Both the position numbers and the translations under genes were made by a program. Positions 54,789 through 63,532 of a stretch of DNA of 64,000 nt are shown piece by piece; position 1 is the stretch's first letter; every line of letters begins with the position of its first letter. Source of the stretch: Archangium gephyra (GTDB lineage Bacteria; Myxococcota; Myxococcia; Myxococcales; Myxococcaceae); NCBI RefSeq assembly GCF_001027285.1, contig NZ_CP011509.1, positions 8,952,501-9,016,500 on the forward strand, read 5' to 3'. The notes beneath the pieces were generated by a model that did not search any database, was not told the DNA's origin, and was given only the letters and a program-made list of their open reading frames with translations.

Positions 54789-57674
54789 ATGTCCGAGCCC
54801 GACGTCATCTCCATCCGCGGAGCCAAGGAGCACAACCTCAAGAACATCTCCCTGGAGATTCCCAAGAAGAAGCTGGTGGTGTTCACCGGCGTCTCGGGTT
54901 CGGGGAAGAGCTCGCTGGCGTTCGACACGCTCTACGCCGAGGGCCAGCGCCGCTACGTGGAGAGCCTCTCCGCGTACGCGCGGCAGTTCCTCGGGCAGAT
55001 GGAGAAGCCCAAGTACGACACCATCCGGGGCCTGTCGCCCACCATCTCCATCGAGCAGAAGGCGGCCAGCAACAACCCGCGCTCGACGGTGGGCACCGTC
55101 ACCGAGGTGCATGACTACCTGCGCGTGCTCTTCGCCTCCGTGGGCGTGCAGCACTGCCCCCAGTGCGGCAAGCGCGTGGGCAAGCAGAGCGCCCAGCAGA
55201 TCGTCGACACGCTGATGGACTCGCCCGCGGGCACCAAGGTGATGGTGCTGGCCCCCGTGGTCACCAACCGCAAGGGCGAGCACAAGGACATCCTCACCGA
55301 GGCGCAGAAGCGCGGCTTCTCCCGCGCGCGCGTGGACGGCAAGGTGAAGAGCCTGGAGGAGCGCATCGAGCTGGACAAGAAGTCCAAGCACGACATCGCG
55401 CTCATCATCGACCGGCTGGTGCTTAAGCCGGAGATCCGCACGCGGCTCACCGACGCGGTGGAGACGGCGCTGCGCGAGGGCAAGGGCATGCTCATCATCA
55501 CGGATGAGACGGGCAACACGGCGAGCGATCGCATCATGAGCGAGCTCAACGCCTGCCACACGTGCGGCCTGTCCTTCGGAGAGCTGAGCCCCTCCTCGTT
55601 CTCCTTCAACAACCCGCTGGGCATGTGCCCGGACTGCAACGGCCTGGGCACCAAGGCGGAGATGGATCCGGAGCGCATCGTCCCGGATCCTTCGCGCAGC
55701 CTGCGAGATGGCGCGGTGGAGCCGTGGGCCAGCGGCATGAACAAGGGCGAGGGCTGGACGGCGGACTTCGTGGAGAGCCTGGCCGGCAACTTCGACATCG
55801 ATCTGGACACGCCGTACGGCAAGCTGCCGGCGAAGGCGAAGAAGATCCTGATGTACGGCGCCGAGGGCAAGCGCTTCACCGTGAAGTGGGGCGATGGCGG
55901 CCGCTACGAGATGGAGTGGGAGGGCCTGGTCAACAGGCTGATGCGCGGCTTCAAGACGACCACGTCCGAGGCGATGCGCACCTACTACCAGAAGTTCTTC
56001 AGCGACAAGCCGTGCCCCACGTGCGAGGGCGCGCGCCTGAAGCCGGAGAGCCGGGCGGTGAAGGTGCACGGGCGCTCCATCGTGGAGCTGAGCCGGCAGA
56101 CGATCGGCGACGCGCTGCGCTGGCTGCGGGACATGCAGCTCACCGAGACGGAGCGGAAGATCGCCACCGAGCTGCTCAAGGAGATCCGCAGCCGCCTGGG
56201 CTTCCTGGAGGACGTGGGGCTGGCGTACCTGACGTTGGACCGCACGGCGTCCACCTTGTCCGGCGGCGAGAGCCAGCGCATCCGGCTGGCGTCGCAGATG
56301 GGCAGCGAGCTCACGGGCGTCATCTACATCCTCGACGAGCCGTCCATCGGCCTGCACCAGCGGGACAACGGCAAGCTGCTGGCCACGCTCAAGCGGCTGC
56401 GCGACCTGGGCAACTCCGTCGTGGTGGTGGAGCACGACGAGGAGACGATGGAGGAGGCGGACTGGCTGGTGGACTTCGGACCGGGCGCGGGCGAGCTGGG
56501 CGGCCAGGTGGTGGCCGAGGGCACGCCGGCGCAGGTGATGGCCAACGAGAAGAGCTCCACGGGCGCGTACCTCTCTGGCCGCAAGGAGATCGAGATCCCC
56601 GAGCAGCGGCGCGAGCCCGGCAAGACGAAGGTGGTCATCCAGGGGGCGAAGGAGAACAACCTCAAGGACGTCACGGTGGAGATTCCGCTTGGGCTCTTCG
56701 TGGCCGTGACGGGCGTGTCGGGCGCGGGCAAGTCCACGCTCATCAATGAGATCCTCTACCCCGCCGCGGCACGCGCGCTGTACGAGAGCCGCGAGGTGCC
56801 GGGCAAGCACAAGGCCATCACGGGGCTGGAGCACCTGGACAAGGTGATCGACATCGACCAGCGGCCGATTGGACGGACGCCGCGCAGCAATCCGGCCACG
56901 TACACGAAGCTCTTCGACGCCATCCGCGACGTATTCGCGATGACGCCGGAGGCGCGGGCGTTCGGGTACACGCCGGGGCGCTTCTCCTTCAACATCAAGG
57001 GCGGACGCTGCGAGGCGTGCGAGGGCGATGGCGTGAAGCTGGTGGAGATGCACTTCCTGGCGGACGTGTACGTGCCGTGCGAGGTGTGCAACGGCAAGCG
57101 CTTCAACGAGGCGACGCTGCGGGTGCGGTACAAGGGGAAGAACATCGCCGAGGTGCTCGAGATGAGCGTGCGCGAGGCGATGCAGCACTTCGGCGCGCAC
57201 AAGGACATCATGCGCGTGCTGCAGACGCTGGAGGACGTGGGCCTGGGCTACATCCGGCTGGGGCAGAGCTCGCCCACGCTGTCGGGTGGCGAGGCGCAGC
57301 GCATCAAGCTGGCGCGTGAGCTGGCGCGCGTGGCCACGGGCCGCACCCTGTACATCCTCGACGAGCCCACCACGGGTCTGCACTTCGAGGACATCCGGAA
57401 GTTGTTGCACGTGCTCAACCGGCTGGTGGAGGCGGGCAACTCGGTGCTTGTCATCGAGCACAACCTGGACGTCATCAAGAGCGCGGACTGGATCATCGAC
57501 ATGGGGCCCGAGGGCGGCGCGGGCGGCGGGCAGCTGCTGGCCACGGGCACGCCCGAGCAGGTGGCGGAGGTGAAGGAGAGCCACACCGGGCGCTACCTCA
57601 AGCACGTGCTGACGAAGTCCCGGAAGAATCGCGTGGGCCGCAAGCCTCCCGAGAAGGCGGCTCCCGCGGCCTGA
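54789..57674 (+). CDS. uvrA: UvrABC excinuclease subunit A
   Basis: 961 residues. Two ABC ATPase modules: first Walker [15 protein letters not shown] (~30-45), zinc finger CHTCG...CPDCNG (~255-285) and [14 protein letters not shown]; second Walker [11 protein letters not shown], zinc ribbon [10 protein letters not shown]...CEVCNGKR (~735-770) and [14 protein letters not shown]. It dimerises, finds DNA lesions and loads UvrB. ATG 54789 is chosen; an in-frame GTG at 54771 (six codons upstream) is the alternative. Completes the uvrABC set of this window although it is ~41 kb from uvrB-uvrC. No clear LexA box is visible upstream. Confidence 0.97.
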   Translation: MSEPDVISIRGAKEHNLKNISLEIPKKKLVVFTGVSGSGKSSLAFDTLYAEGQRRYVESLSAYARQFLGQMEKPKYDTIRGLSPTISIEQKAASNNPRSTVGTVTEVHDYLRVLFASVGVQHCPQCGKRVGKQSAQQIVDTLMDSPAGTKVMVLAPVVTNRKGEHKDILTEAQKRGFSRARVDGKVKSLEERIELDKKSKHDIALIIDRLVLKPEIRTRLTDAVETALREGKGMLIITDETGNTASDRIMSELNACHTCGLSFGELSPSSFSFNNPLGMCPDCNGLGTKAEMDPERIVPDPSRSLRDGAVEPWASGMNKGEGWTADFVESLAGNFDIDLDTPYGKLPAKAKKILMYGAEGKRFTVKWGDGGRYEMEWEGLVNRLMRGFKTTTSEAMRTYYQKFFSDKPCPTCEGARLKPESRAVKVHGRSIVELSRQTIGDALRWLRDMQLTETERKIATELLKEIRSRLGFLEDVGLAYLTLDRTASTLSGGESQRIRLASQMGSELTGVIYILDEPSIGLHQRDNGKLLATLKRLRDLGNSVVVVEHDEETMEEADWLVDFGPGAGELGGQVVAEGTPAQVMANEKSSTGAYLSGRKEIEIPEQRREPGKTKVVIQGAKENNLKDVTVEIPLGLFVAVTGVSGAGKSTLINEILYPAAARALYESREVPGKHKAITGLEHLDKVIDIDQRPIGRTPRSNPATYTKLFDAIRDVFAMTPEARAFGYTPGRFSFNIKGGRCEACEGDGVKLVEMHFLADVYVPCEVCNGKRFNEATLRVRYKGKNIAEVLEMSVREAMQHFGAHKDIMRVLQTLEDVGLGYIRLGQSSPTLSGGEAQRIKLARELARVATGRTLYILDEPTTGLHFEDIRKLLHVLNRLVEAGNSVLVIEHNLDVIKSADWIIDMGPEGGAGGGQLLATGTPEQVAEVKESHTGRYLKHVLTKSRKNRVGRKPPEKAAPAA

Positions 57675-57761
57675 CCGGACACACCTCGCGCTCTTTACTT
57701 GCGCCCCCCTCCCTCCTGCGCTGGCATCCCGGGTTCCACCATCCTCGCAGGGGGAGTAACC

Positions 57762-58448
57762 GTGTCCGAGACATCTCTCGCCGCACCGCAGCTCGTCATC
57801 AACAGCCGCATGCTGTACTCGAGCTGGATTCCCGCGGATCCGCAGGCCGCCGCCGCACTGCTGCCCAAGGGACTCCAGCCCGCCACCAACCGCGCCATCT
57901 ACATGAACCAGTACGTCGTCGACTCCGAGGAGCAGACCTCGAGCTTCGGCGCCTACTCGCTCACGTACCTGGGGCTGGATCTCGCGGGCCGCACCGCGCC
58001 GGATGGCGTGACGCCCTCGCGCTTCTTCACCCACTACTTCAACTCCTCGGAGAAGGTGCGTGCCTACGTCCGTGAGCGCGGCGTGCCCGCCTCCCCGGGC
58101 ACCACCACGCTGGAGCTCAACGGCGGCGAGCTGGTGGCCACCACGCGCGTCGATGGCACCCCCATCATCCGCACGGTGGCCCGGGTGGGCTCGAAGATCT
58201 CCTCGGTGGCGCGCGGGCACCTCACCTACGTGACGCAGGTGGGTGGCAAGCTCGTGGCCGGCAACTACCCCTACGTGGGTGAGCTGGCCTCGCCCTTCGA
58301 GCTGGTGTCGCTCGAGTTCCTCGCCAAGGACCACCCCGTCTACGCGCTGCGGCCCTCGAGCCCCCTGCAGAAGGTGGAGGGCTGGTGCTGGTACGCGCCG
58401 CGAGACTCCTTCGTCTACCCGGGCGGCGAGTACGAGTACAAGCAGTAG
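57762..58448 (+). CDS. Acetoacetate decarboxylase-like protein
   Basis: 228 residues from GTG 57762 (GGGGGAG five bases upstream). The opening SSWIPADPQAAAALLPKGLQP, the central YSLTYLGLDL, and the closing PLQKVEGWCWYAPRDSFVYPGGEYEYKQ resemble the ADC superfamily of beta-cone proteins. The Schiff-base lysine of true acetoacetate decarboxylases could not be placed with confidence, so the activity may differ. No signal sequence. It is downstream of uvrA (gap of 87 bases), perhaps read through. Confidence 0.55.
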   Translation: MSETSLAAPQLVINSRMLYSSWIPADPQAAAALLPKGLQPATNRAIYMNQYVVDSEEQTSSFGAYSLTYLGLDLAGRTAPDGVTPSRFFTHYFNSSEKVRAYVRERGVPASPGTTTLELNGGELVATTRVDGTPIIRTVARVGSKISSVARGHLTYVTQVGGKLVAGNYPYVGELASPFELVSLEFLAKDHPVYALRPSSPLQKVEGWCWYAPRDSFVYPGGEYEYKQ

Positions 58449-58493
58449 GCCCCGCCGTGGCGGAGGGAATTCCCAGCGCGCGGCGCCACCGGC

Positions 58494-59780
58494 TCAGGCG
58501 GCGCTCGCCGTTGGGGGGTGCGTGGCCCGCTCCGCCACGGTCTGCGGCTCGTCCGACCAGAAACGCAGCCACTCGTCGCGCAGGGCCCGGGCGTCCTGCC
58601 GGCCCAGGTCGATGAGGATGTCCGCGAAGCCACCGTCGAAGAGCAGGTACGAGGCCAGGTCCGCCTCGTGCGCGGCATCCCGATCCACCAGCCGGAGGAT
58701 CGCCTTGTGCGCCAGGCCACTGCTGCGGCGGCGGAACGCGGGCGTGCGGACATACTCGGCGGCCAGCGCGCCGATGTCCTTCGAGGGCCGTACCAGCAGC
58801 TCGCGCACGTAGCGCAGGGGCTGGCTGCGGTGGTGCCCCAGCACGCCGCTGAGCGTGCGCGCGAAGTCCGGCCCGTAGGCCACCGTGCCCGCCTCGAGGA
58901 TGGCGTTGAGCCGCCGCAGCCGGCCGAGGTCCTGGTCCGTGCGGTCCATCATCAGCGTGTTGAGCATCTTGCCCGCGAGGAAGGGCGCGGTCGCCAGGGC
59001 CTGCTCGCGCTCCAGCTCGGTGCTCTCCAGAGGGCCCGCGAGCGTCCGGGCGCGCAACGCCTCGTGCCGCAGCGACACGACGATCACCCGCTGCGCTCCC
59101 AGCCGCAGCGCCGGGCTGAGGGGGACGTTGAGCCGCAGCCCTCCATCCACGTGCAGCCCGCCACGCAGGCGCACCGCCGGGAAGACGACCGGGATGGCCG
59201 CCGAGGCCAGGGCGTGATGCGGGGTGATGCGCGTGGCCTCGGCCTGGTACGAGGGATCATTGCCCCACGTGGGGATTTCGCCATCGCGCCGCTGCACGAA
59301 CACCGAGGCCCTTCCACTGCCCACGTGCGTGGCGCTCACCGCGAGCGCATCGATATGGCCCCTGCGCATGTTGCGGGCAATCCCCAACCAGGGAATGCCG
59401 CGGCTCACGATGGCCCGCAGCCCTCGGGGATCCACCAGCCCGCCGTACTGGAGATCGCGCGGATGGGGCGCCGGCTTGCCGAGCGCCTCGCGCAGCACCC
59501 GGAAGACGTCTCCCACGCCCACCCGGAGCACCTCCTCCACCTTCATGCCCGTCCAGTGCGCCCGCATGCCCCTGCCTTGCAAGGCTGGCTGGTCGCTCGT
59601 CGCGGCGAGGTAGCAGGCGTGGATGGCACCCACCGACGTGCCCGCCAGGATGTCGAGCTTCAGCGGCCGGCCGAGCTCCGGCTCCAGCTCCTCGCGCAGA
59701 TAGGAGAGGACTCCGGCCTCATAGGCCCCTCGCGCGGCACCACCCCCCAGGACCAGACCCGTCTTCAGCCCGGACATCAT
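58494..59780 (-). CDS. Patatin-like phospholipase, bacterial RssA type
   Basis: 428 residues. Oxyanion hole GLVLGGGAARGAYEAGVL, nucleophile S49 in AGTSVGA (GTSVG), and D212 in HVDGGLRLNVPL. Soluble, no membrane helix and no regulatory domain, unlike the one at 44482. The C-terminal ~170 residues are mostly helical (ELLVRPSKDIGALAAEY...). Start ATG 59780, where AGAGAGG lies upstream; an in-frame GTG at 59789 is an alternative. Likely cleaves phospholipid acyl chains in the cytoplasm or at the inner membrane. Second patatin of the window. Confidence 0.9.
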   Translation of the reverse strand: MMSGLKTGLVLGGGAARGAYEAGVLSYLREELEPELGRPLKLDILAGTSVGAIHACYLAATSDQPALQGRGMRAHWTGMKVEEVLRVGVGDVFRVLREALGKPAPHPRDLQYGGLVDPRGLRAIVSRGIPWLGIARNMRRGHIDALAVSATHVGSGRASVFVQRRDGEIPTWGNDPSYQAEATRITPHHALASAAIPVVFPAVRLRGGLHVDGGLRLNVPLSPALRLGAQRVIVVSLRHEALRARTLAGPLESTELEREQALATAPFLAGKMLNTLMMDRTDQDLGRLRRLNAILEAGTVAYGPDFARTLSGVLGHHRSQPLRYVRELLVRPSKDIGALAAEYVRTPAFRRRSSGLAHKAILRLVDRDAAHEADLASYLLFDGGFADILIDLGRQDARALRDEWLRFWSDEPQTVAERATHPPTASAA

Positions 59781-59970
59781 GGCGATCACCTCTCTGGGAG
59801 GGAGTCTACGGCGGTTGGTGCGTGACAGCGAGGGAGCCCCTGCCTACAGCACCCCACAGTCCTGGCTCCGCGGCCGTGGAAGCCAGCGTGCCCGGGGGGC
59901 GTTGAGCCCCCGACACCCACCGACCTATCGTGGCGCCTCTTTCGACTTCGGCCGCCCGGGGGAAGACACG

Positions 59971-60771
59971 TTGAGCAACGCACCCATCGAGAACCCGCAG
60001 GAACAGTACACGGACACGCGCCGCAGGGCCGCCGCCGCGCAGCGTGTCTCGTTGAGGGCGATGGGTCCCATCACCGGCGCCATCGCCTCCGCCGCGGCCA
60101 CCGTCGCCTCCCGGGCGCTGGGGCTCGGCGCCGTCGGCTTCGTGCTCGGAATCGTGGCCTTCTTCGTCGAGAAGGCCACCGGCCTGCTCGCGCACCCGTC
60201 GGAGAACTGGGGCGCGTTCGTCTACGTCCTGCTGCTCGTCTACATGGCCGCGGGTGCCCTCGGGCTCGGGGCCGCGGGGATGTGGCGCGGCATCGGCCGC
60301 GTGGCGATGAACCTCGTGCAGAAGCACAAGCTCTGCCAGCGCATCGTCGAGCGCGTCTTCGAGCGGGCGGCCGGCCTCGTGGAGGGCGCGGCCACTCCGG
60401 AGCTCCTCCGCAAGCCCCTGCCCATCCAGAAGCTGCGGGACGTGCTGAGCCGCGCCATCACCGCGTACGCCACGAGCGATGATGACGAGTCGGGCCTCGG
60501 CGGCTTCTCCCGCTCCATCTTCCGGCGCCTCAAGCTGAAGGTGTGCCTCCACATCGAGACGAAGCTCATCGACATCATCGGCGAGGAGAGCCGCGACCGG
60601 AACGCCGTGGAGCTGACGCTCGAGCGGCTCCAGGAGCTCGCCGAGGAGAAGCTCGACGAGCGCGTGATGGATGCGCTGGATGGCGCGCGCAACCAGCAGG
60701 CGCTCGTGTGGGGCGGTCTGTTCGTGGCCGTGCTGGCGCTCCCGCCCATCGCGCTCGCGCTGCTGCGCTAG
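59971..60771 (+). CDS. Hypothetical membrane protein, probable TTG start
   Basis: 266 residues, not recognised. Two transmembrane helices at ~50-72 (GLGAVGFVLGIVAFFVEKA) and ~84-110 (FVYVLLLVYMAAGALGLGAAG), a cytoplasmic helical region of ~120 residues with many charged side chains (LPIQKLRDVLSRAITAYATSDDDE, LTLERLQELAEEKLDERV), and a C-terminal helix (VWGGLFVAVLALPPIALALL). The chosen TTG follows GGGGGAAG; the frame is open far upstream, but that reading overlaps the divergent patatin start and its composition is not protein-like. Confidence 0.65.
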   Translation: MSNAPIENPQEQYTDTRRRAAAAQRVSLRAMGPITGAIASAAATVASRALGLGAVGFVLGIVAFFVEKATGLLAHPSENWGAFVYVLLLVYMAAGALGLGAAGMWRGIGRVAMNLVQKHKLCQRIVERVFERAAGLVEGAATPELLRKPLPIQKLRDVLSRAITAYATSDDDESGLGGFSRSIFRRLKLKVCLHIETKLIDIIGEESRDRNAVELTLERLQELAEEKLDERVMDALDGARNQQALVWGGLFVAVLALPPIALALLR

Positions 60772-60807
60772 GCGTTCCCGAGGGGGCCTCCCGGACGCGC
60801 GGCTTAC

Positions 60808-60834
60808 CAACTGGTCCAACAGTCGGACCAGTTG
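60808..60834. repeat. Perfect 10-bp inverted repeat
   Basis: CAACTGGTCC (60808-60817), seven bases, GGACCAGTTG (60825-60834), with no T run. It lies between two plus-strand genes, 37 bases after one stop and 131 before the next start. It could be an operator or a hairpin terminator. Confidence 0.6.
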
Positions 60835-60965
60835 CTCGAGCTCGGGCCCGGAAGGTCCCCCTGCACGCCGAACGCGCCGGGAGTATCCTGTCCCGGCGCG
60901 TGTTGCGCCGTGTGCAAGGGCAACCGGACGCCGTACTTCACCGCCGGTTGCACGGGAGTAGGACC

Positions 60966-61856
60966 ATGTGGAAACAAGGCTTCGCCGTCCTGGCCGTGCT
61001 CCTGCTGGGACTCGGCTCCGGAAGTGCCGAGGCGCGCTTCGGCAAGCGCCCGCCCTCCTCGCCGTCAGCTCCTTCGTCGCCCTCGTCCCCGGGCCCCTCG
61101 CATCCGAGCAGCGGCGTGGGCGTGGGCAGGCCCCGTTACAACCCTTATTACGGGCCTGGGTACTACGGGTTCTACGGAGACCCCTGGGCCCGGTACTACT
61201 ACGACCCCTCCTGGGCCTGGCCGTACATGGGGCCGGGCCGCCCGTTCATCTACGGCCGGTACTACGACCTGGCCTGGCGGCGCCGGATGATGCCGCCTCC
61301 GAGCGCGCAGGCGGTTCCCAGCCAGCCCTCGGTCCCCACCCGGGTGGACCTCATGGCGGACGCGGGCTTCGTCTCGCAGGGCTACGCGGTGGCGCTGGGG
61401 CTGCAGGCGGATGGAGAGCAGCTCGCCTTCGGCGCCCGGCTCAACCTCTTCAACCTGGCCACGGATGATGGCTCGCCGGGCCGGGACACCCTCACGTTGC
61501 TGTCGCTCAAGCCGGGCGTGGTGCTGGTGTCACGCGAGGATCTGCGCGTGCGCCTGCTGGCCGGCGTGGACGTGGCCTTCGCGCCGGATGCCACCTTCGT
61601 GGGACCGGGACTGGGCGCGAGCACGCTGATGCGCGTGGCGGGTCCGCTCAAGCTCGAGGCGAGCGCCCACTGGACGGTCCTGCCCTTCACCCAGCTGAGC
61701 GGGGAAGCCGGACTGGCGCTGGAGCTCGGCCCGGTGCGGCTGCGGGGGGGCTACCGCGCCACCTACCTGGACGACCAGGGCCGCCTGGACCCCGACGGCA
61801 TCCCCACCCGCGACCTCTTCACGGGGCCCTATGTCGGCGTGGCGCTGATGCCCTGA
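60966..61856 (+). CDS. Exported protein with Tyr/Gly/Pro-rich linker, predicted outer-membrane type
   Basis: 296 residues. Signal peptide (MWKQGFAVLAVLLLGLGSGSAEA). Residues ~27-110 are Ser/Pro- then Tyr/Gly/Pro-rich (YYGPGYYGFYGDPWARYYYDPSWAWPYMG). The remaining ~165 residues show alternating hydrophobic strands (VDLMADAGFVSQGYAVALGLQAD, LSGEAGLALELGPVRLRGGYRATYL) ending in GPYVGVALMP, consistent with an eight-stranded outer-membrane barrel. ATG 60966 follows AGGA. Not recognised; no interaction inferred. Confidence 0.68.
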   Translation: MWKQGFAVLAVLLLGLGSGSAEARFGKRPPSSPSAPSSPSSPGPSHPSSGVGVGRPRYNPYYGPGYYGFYGDPWARYYYDPSWAWPYMGPGRPFIYGRYYDLAWRRRMMPPPSAQAVPSQPSVPTRVDLMADAGFVSQGYAVALGLQADGEQLAFGARLNLFNLATDDGSPGRDTLTLLSLKPGVVLVSREDLRVRLLAGVDVAFAPDATFVGPGLGASTLMRVAGPLKLEASAHWTVLPFTQLSGEAGLALELGPVRLRGGYRATYLDDQGRLDPDGIPTRDLFTGPYVGVALMP

Positions 61857-61929
61857 GTCGTTCCGAAGGGAGGGTTCCCGCACTCCGCGGGTTGTGCTCG
61901 GGGCCACCGCTGGAGTAACCCTCCCGTCC

Positions 61930-63393
61930 ATGGCCAGTCCGTCCACCGCCGCCGCCCCCACCGCGACGTCCAGCGCCCGTTTCCCGCCCCAGATTCCCTT
62001 CATCATCGGGAACGAGGCCTGCGAGCGCTTCAGCTTCTACGGGATGCGGAACATCCTCACGGTGTTCCTCATCGACTACCTGCTGCGCAACGCCGTGCCC
62101 GACGAGGTCGCCCGCTCCGCCCAGGCCAAGAGCCTGATGCACCTCTTCATGGCGGGCGTGTACTTCTTCCCGCTGTTCGGCGGCTACCTCGCGGACCGCT
62201 GGCTGGGCAAGTACAAGGTCATCCTCTCGCTGAGCCTCGTGTACTGCCTGGGCCACGCCTGCCTGGCCATCTTCGAGAACAACGCCACCGGCTTCTACGC
62301 GGGCCTCGTCCTCATCTCCCTGGGCAGCGGCGGCATCAAGCCGTGCGTGAGCGCCATGGTGGGGGACCAGTTCAACGAGTCCAACAAGCACCTGGTGAAG
62401 AAGGTCTTCGCCATCTTCTACTGGACCATCAACTTCGGGTCCTTCTTCGCCTCGCTGACCATCCCCCTCACGCTCAAGCACTTCGGCCCCGCGGTGGCGT
62501 TCGGCATCCCCGGCATCCTGATGTTCATCGCCACCGTCATCTTCTGGATGGGTCGCCATCACTACGTGAGGGTGCCCCCCACCGGCCCCAACCCCCACTC
62601 CTTCCTCAAGGTGGTTGGCTCCGCGCTGCGCCACCGCGGGCAGGGCTCGCACTGGCTCGACGGCGCCGCCAAGGAGCACCCCACCGAGTCCGTCGAGGGC
62701 GCCAAGGCCGTCTTCCGCATCAGCGCCCTGCTGCTGCCCACCATCCCGTTCTTCTGGATGCTCTTCGATCAGAAGGCCTCCACCTGGGTCATCCAGGCGC
62801 GCGCCATGGATCCGCAGGTCGGCCCCATCACCTTCCAGCCCAGCCAGATGCAGTTCATCAACCCCGCGCTGGTGATGATCCTCATCCCCTTCCTCGTGGG
62901 CGTCGTGTACCCCGCCCTCCAGCGCGCCGGCTGGGAGCTCACCCCCCTGCGCCGCATGCCCCTGGGGCTCGCCGTGGGCGCGTTCTCGTACGTCATCGCC
63001 GGCTACTACCAGGTGCTCATCGAGCGCCACACCGTGCTCAACATCTCCTGGCAGTTGCTGCCCTACATCGTCCTCACCGTGTCGGAGATCCTCGTCTCCA
63101 CCACCGGCCTCGAGTTCGCCTACACCCAGGCCCCCCGCGAGATGAAGGGCATCATGCAGAGCGTCTGGCTGCTGACCTCCTCGCTCGCCAACATCGCCGT
63201 GGCCATCGCCGCCGCCCTCAACGTCTTCACCGGCTCCGGCCAGTTCTTCTTCTATGGCGGCCTCGCGCTCCTGGCCGCCGTGGGCATGGCCCTCATGGCC
63301 CGGAAGTTCGAGGTGCGCGATTACTACCAGCTGGATACGTCCGGCCCCGTCCCCGACCGCGCCCAGCCTCCGCTCGCGAGCTTGAACAAGTAG
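61930..63393 (+). CDS. POT/PTR2 family proton-dependent oligopeptide transporter
   Basis: 487 residues. Contains the ERFSFYGMR motif (ExxERFxYYG on helix 1), LADRWLGKYK on the first cytoplasmic loop, GSGGIKPCVSAMVGDQF, and about 12-14 helices (FFYGGLALLAAVGMALMA at the end). Transports di- and tripeptides with protons into the cell. It faces a second POT gene tail to tail. ATG 61930 preferred; GTG 61894 in frame is possible. Confidence 0.92.
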   Translation: MASPSTAAAPTATSSARFPPQIPFIIGNEACERFSFYGMRNILTVFLIDYLLRNAVPDEVARSAQAKSLMHLFMAGVYFFPLFGGYLADRWLGKYKVILSLSLVYCLGHACLAIFENNATGFYAGLVLISLGSGGIKPCVSAMVGDQFNESNKHLVKKVFAIFYWTINFGSFFASLTIPLTLKHFGPAVAFGIPGILMFIATVIFWMGRHHYVRVPPTGPNPHSFLKVVGSALRHRGQGSHWLDGAAKEHPTESVEGAKAVFRISALLLPTIPFFWMLFDQKASTWVIQARAMDPQVGPITFQPSQMQFINPALVMILIPFLVGVVYPALQRAGWELTPLRRMPLGLAVGAFSYVIAGYYQVLIERHTVLNISWQLLPYIVLTVSEILVSTTGLEFAYTQAPREMKGIMQSVWLLTSSLANIAVAIAAALNVFTGSGQFFFYGGLALLAAVGMALMARKFEVRDYYQLDTSGPVPDRAQPPLASLNK

Positions 63394-63403
63394 GGGTCCG
63401 CTC

Positions 63404-63460
63404 GGGGCAACCCGGGGTCCGTGGCACCCTCACCCCGTCCCTCTCCCGAGGGGAGAGGGG
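63404..63460. repeat. Dispersed hairpin element, copy 3
   Basis: Shares GGGGCAACCCGGGG (63404-63417) and the first 21 core bases (63427-63447) with copy 2. The hairpin arms CCCTCTCCC (63439-63447) and GGGAGAGGG (63451-63459) pair perfectly with a three-base loop. Again in a tail-to-tail gap. Confidence 0.85.
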
Positions 63461-63465
63461 AGCTC

Positions 63466-63508
63466 GAAAAGCAAAGGGCCCCGGGTTGGTCTCCGGGGCC
63501 CTTCTCTT
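63466..63508. terminator. Bidirectional intrinsic terminator between two POT genes
   Basis: GGGCCCCGG (63476-63484), eight-base loop, CCGGGGCCC (63493-63501), flanked by GAAAAGCAAA on the left and TTCTCTTG on the right, so each strand has a T-rich run after the stem. Confidence 0.75.
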
Positions 63509-63509
63509 G

Positions 63510-63530
63510 CCCTCTCCCAGAGGGAGAGGG
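63510..63530. repeat. Hairpin related to the dispersed element
   Basis: CCCTCTCCC (63510-63518), AGA loop, GGGAGAGGG (63522-63530): the same perfect 9-bp stem as copy 3 but without the GGGGCAACCCGGGG part. It abuts the stop of the second POT gene. Confidence 0.75.
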
Positions 63531-63532
63531 AG

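Noticed and set aside
54768-58334. 1188-codon minus-strand open frame antisense to uvrA
   Set aside because: uvrA is unmistakable on the plus strand; the antisense frame has no recognisable domain and is His/Arg/Val-rich.
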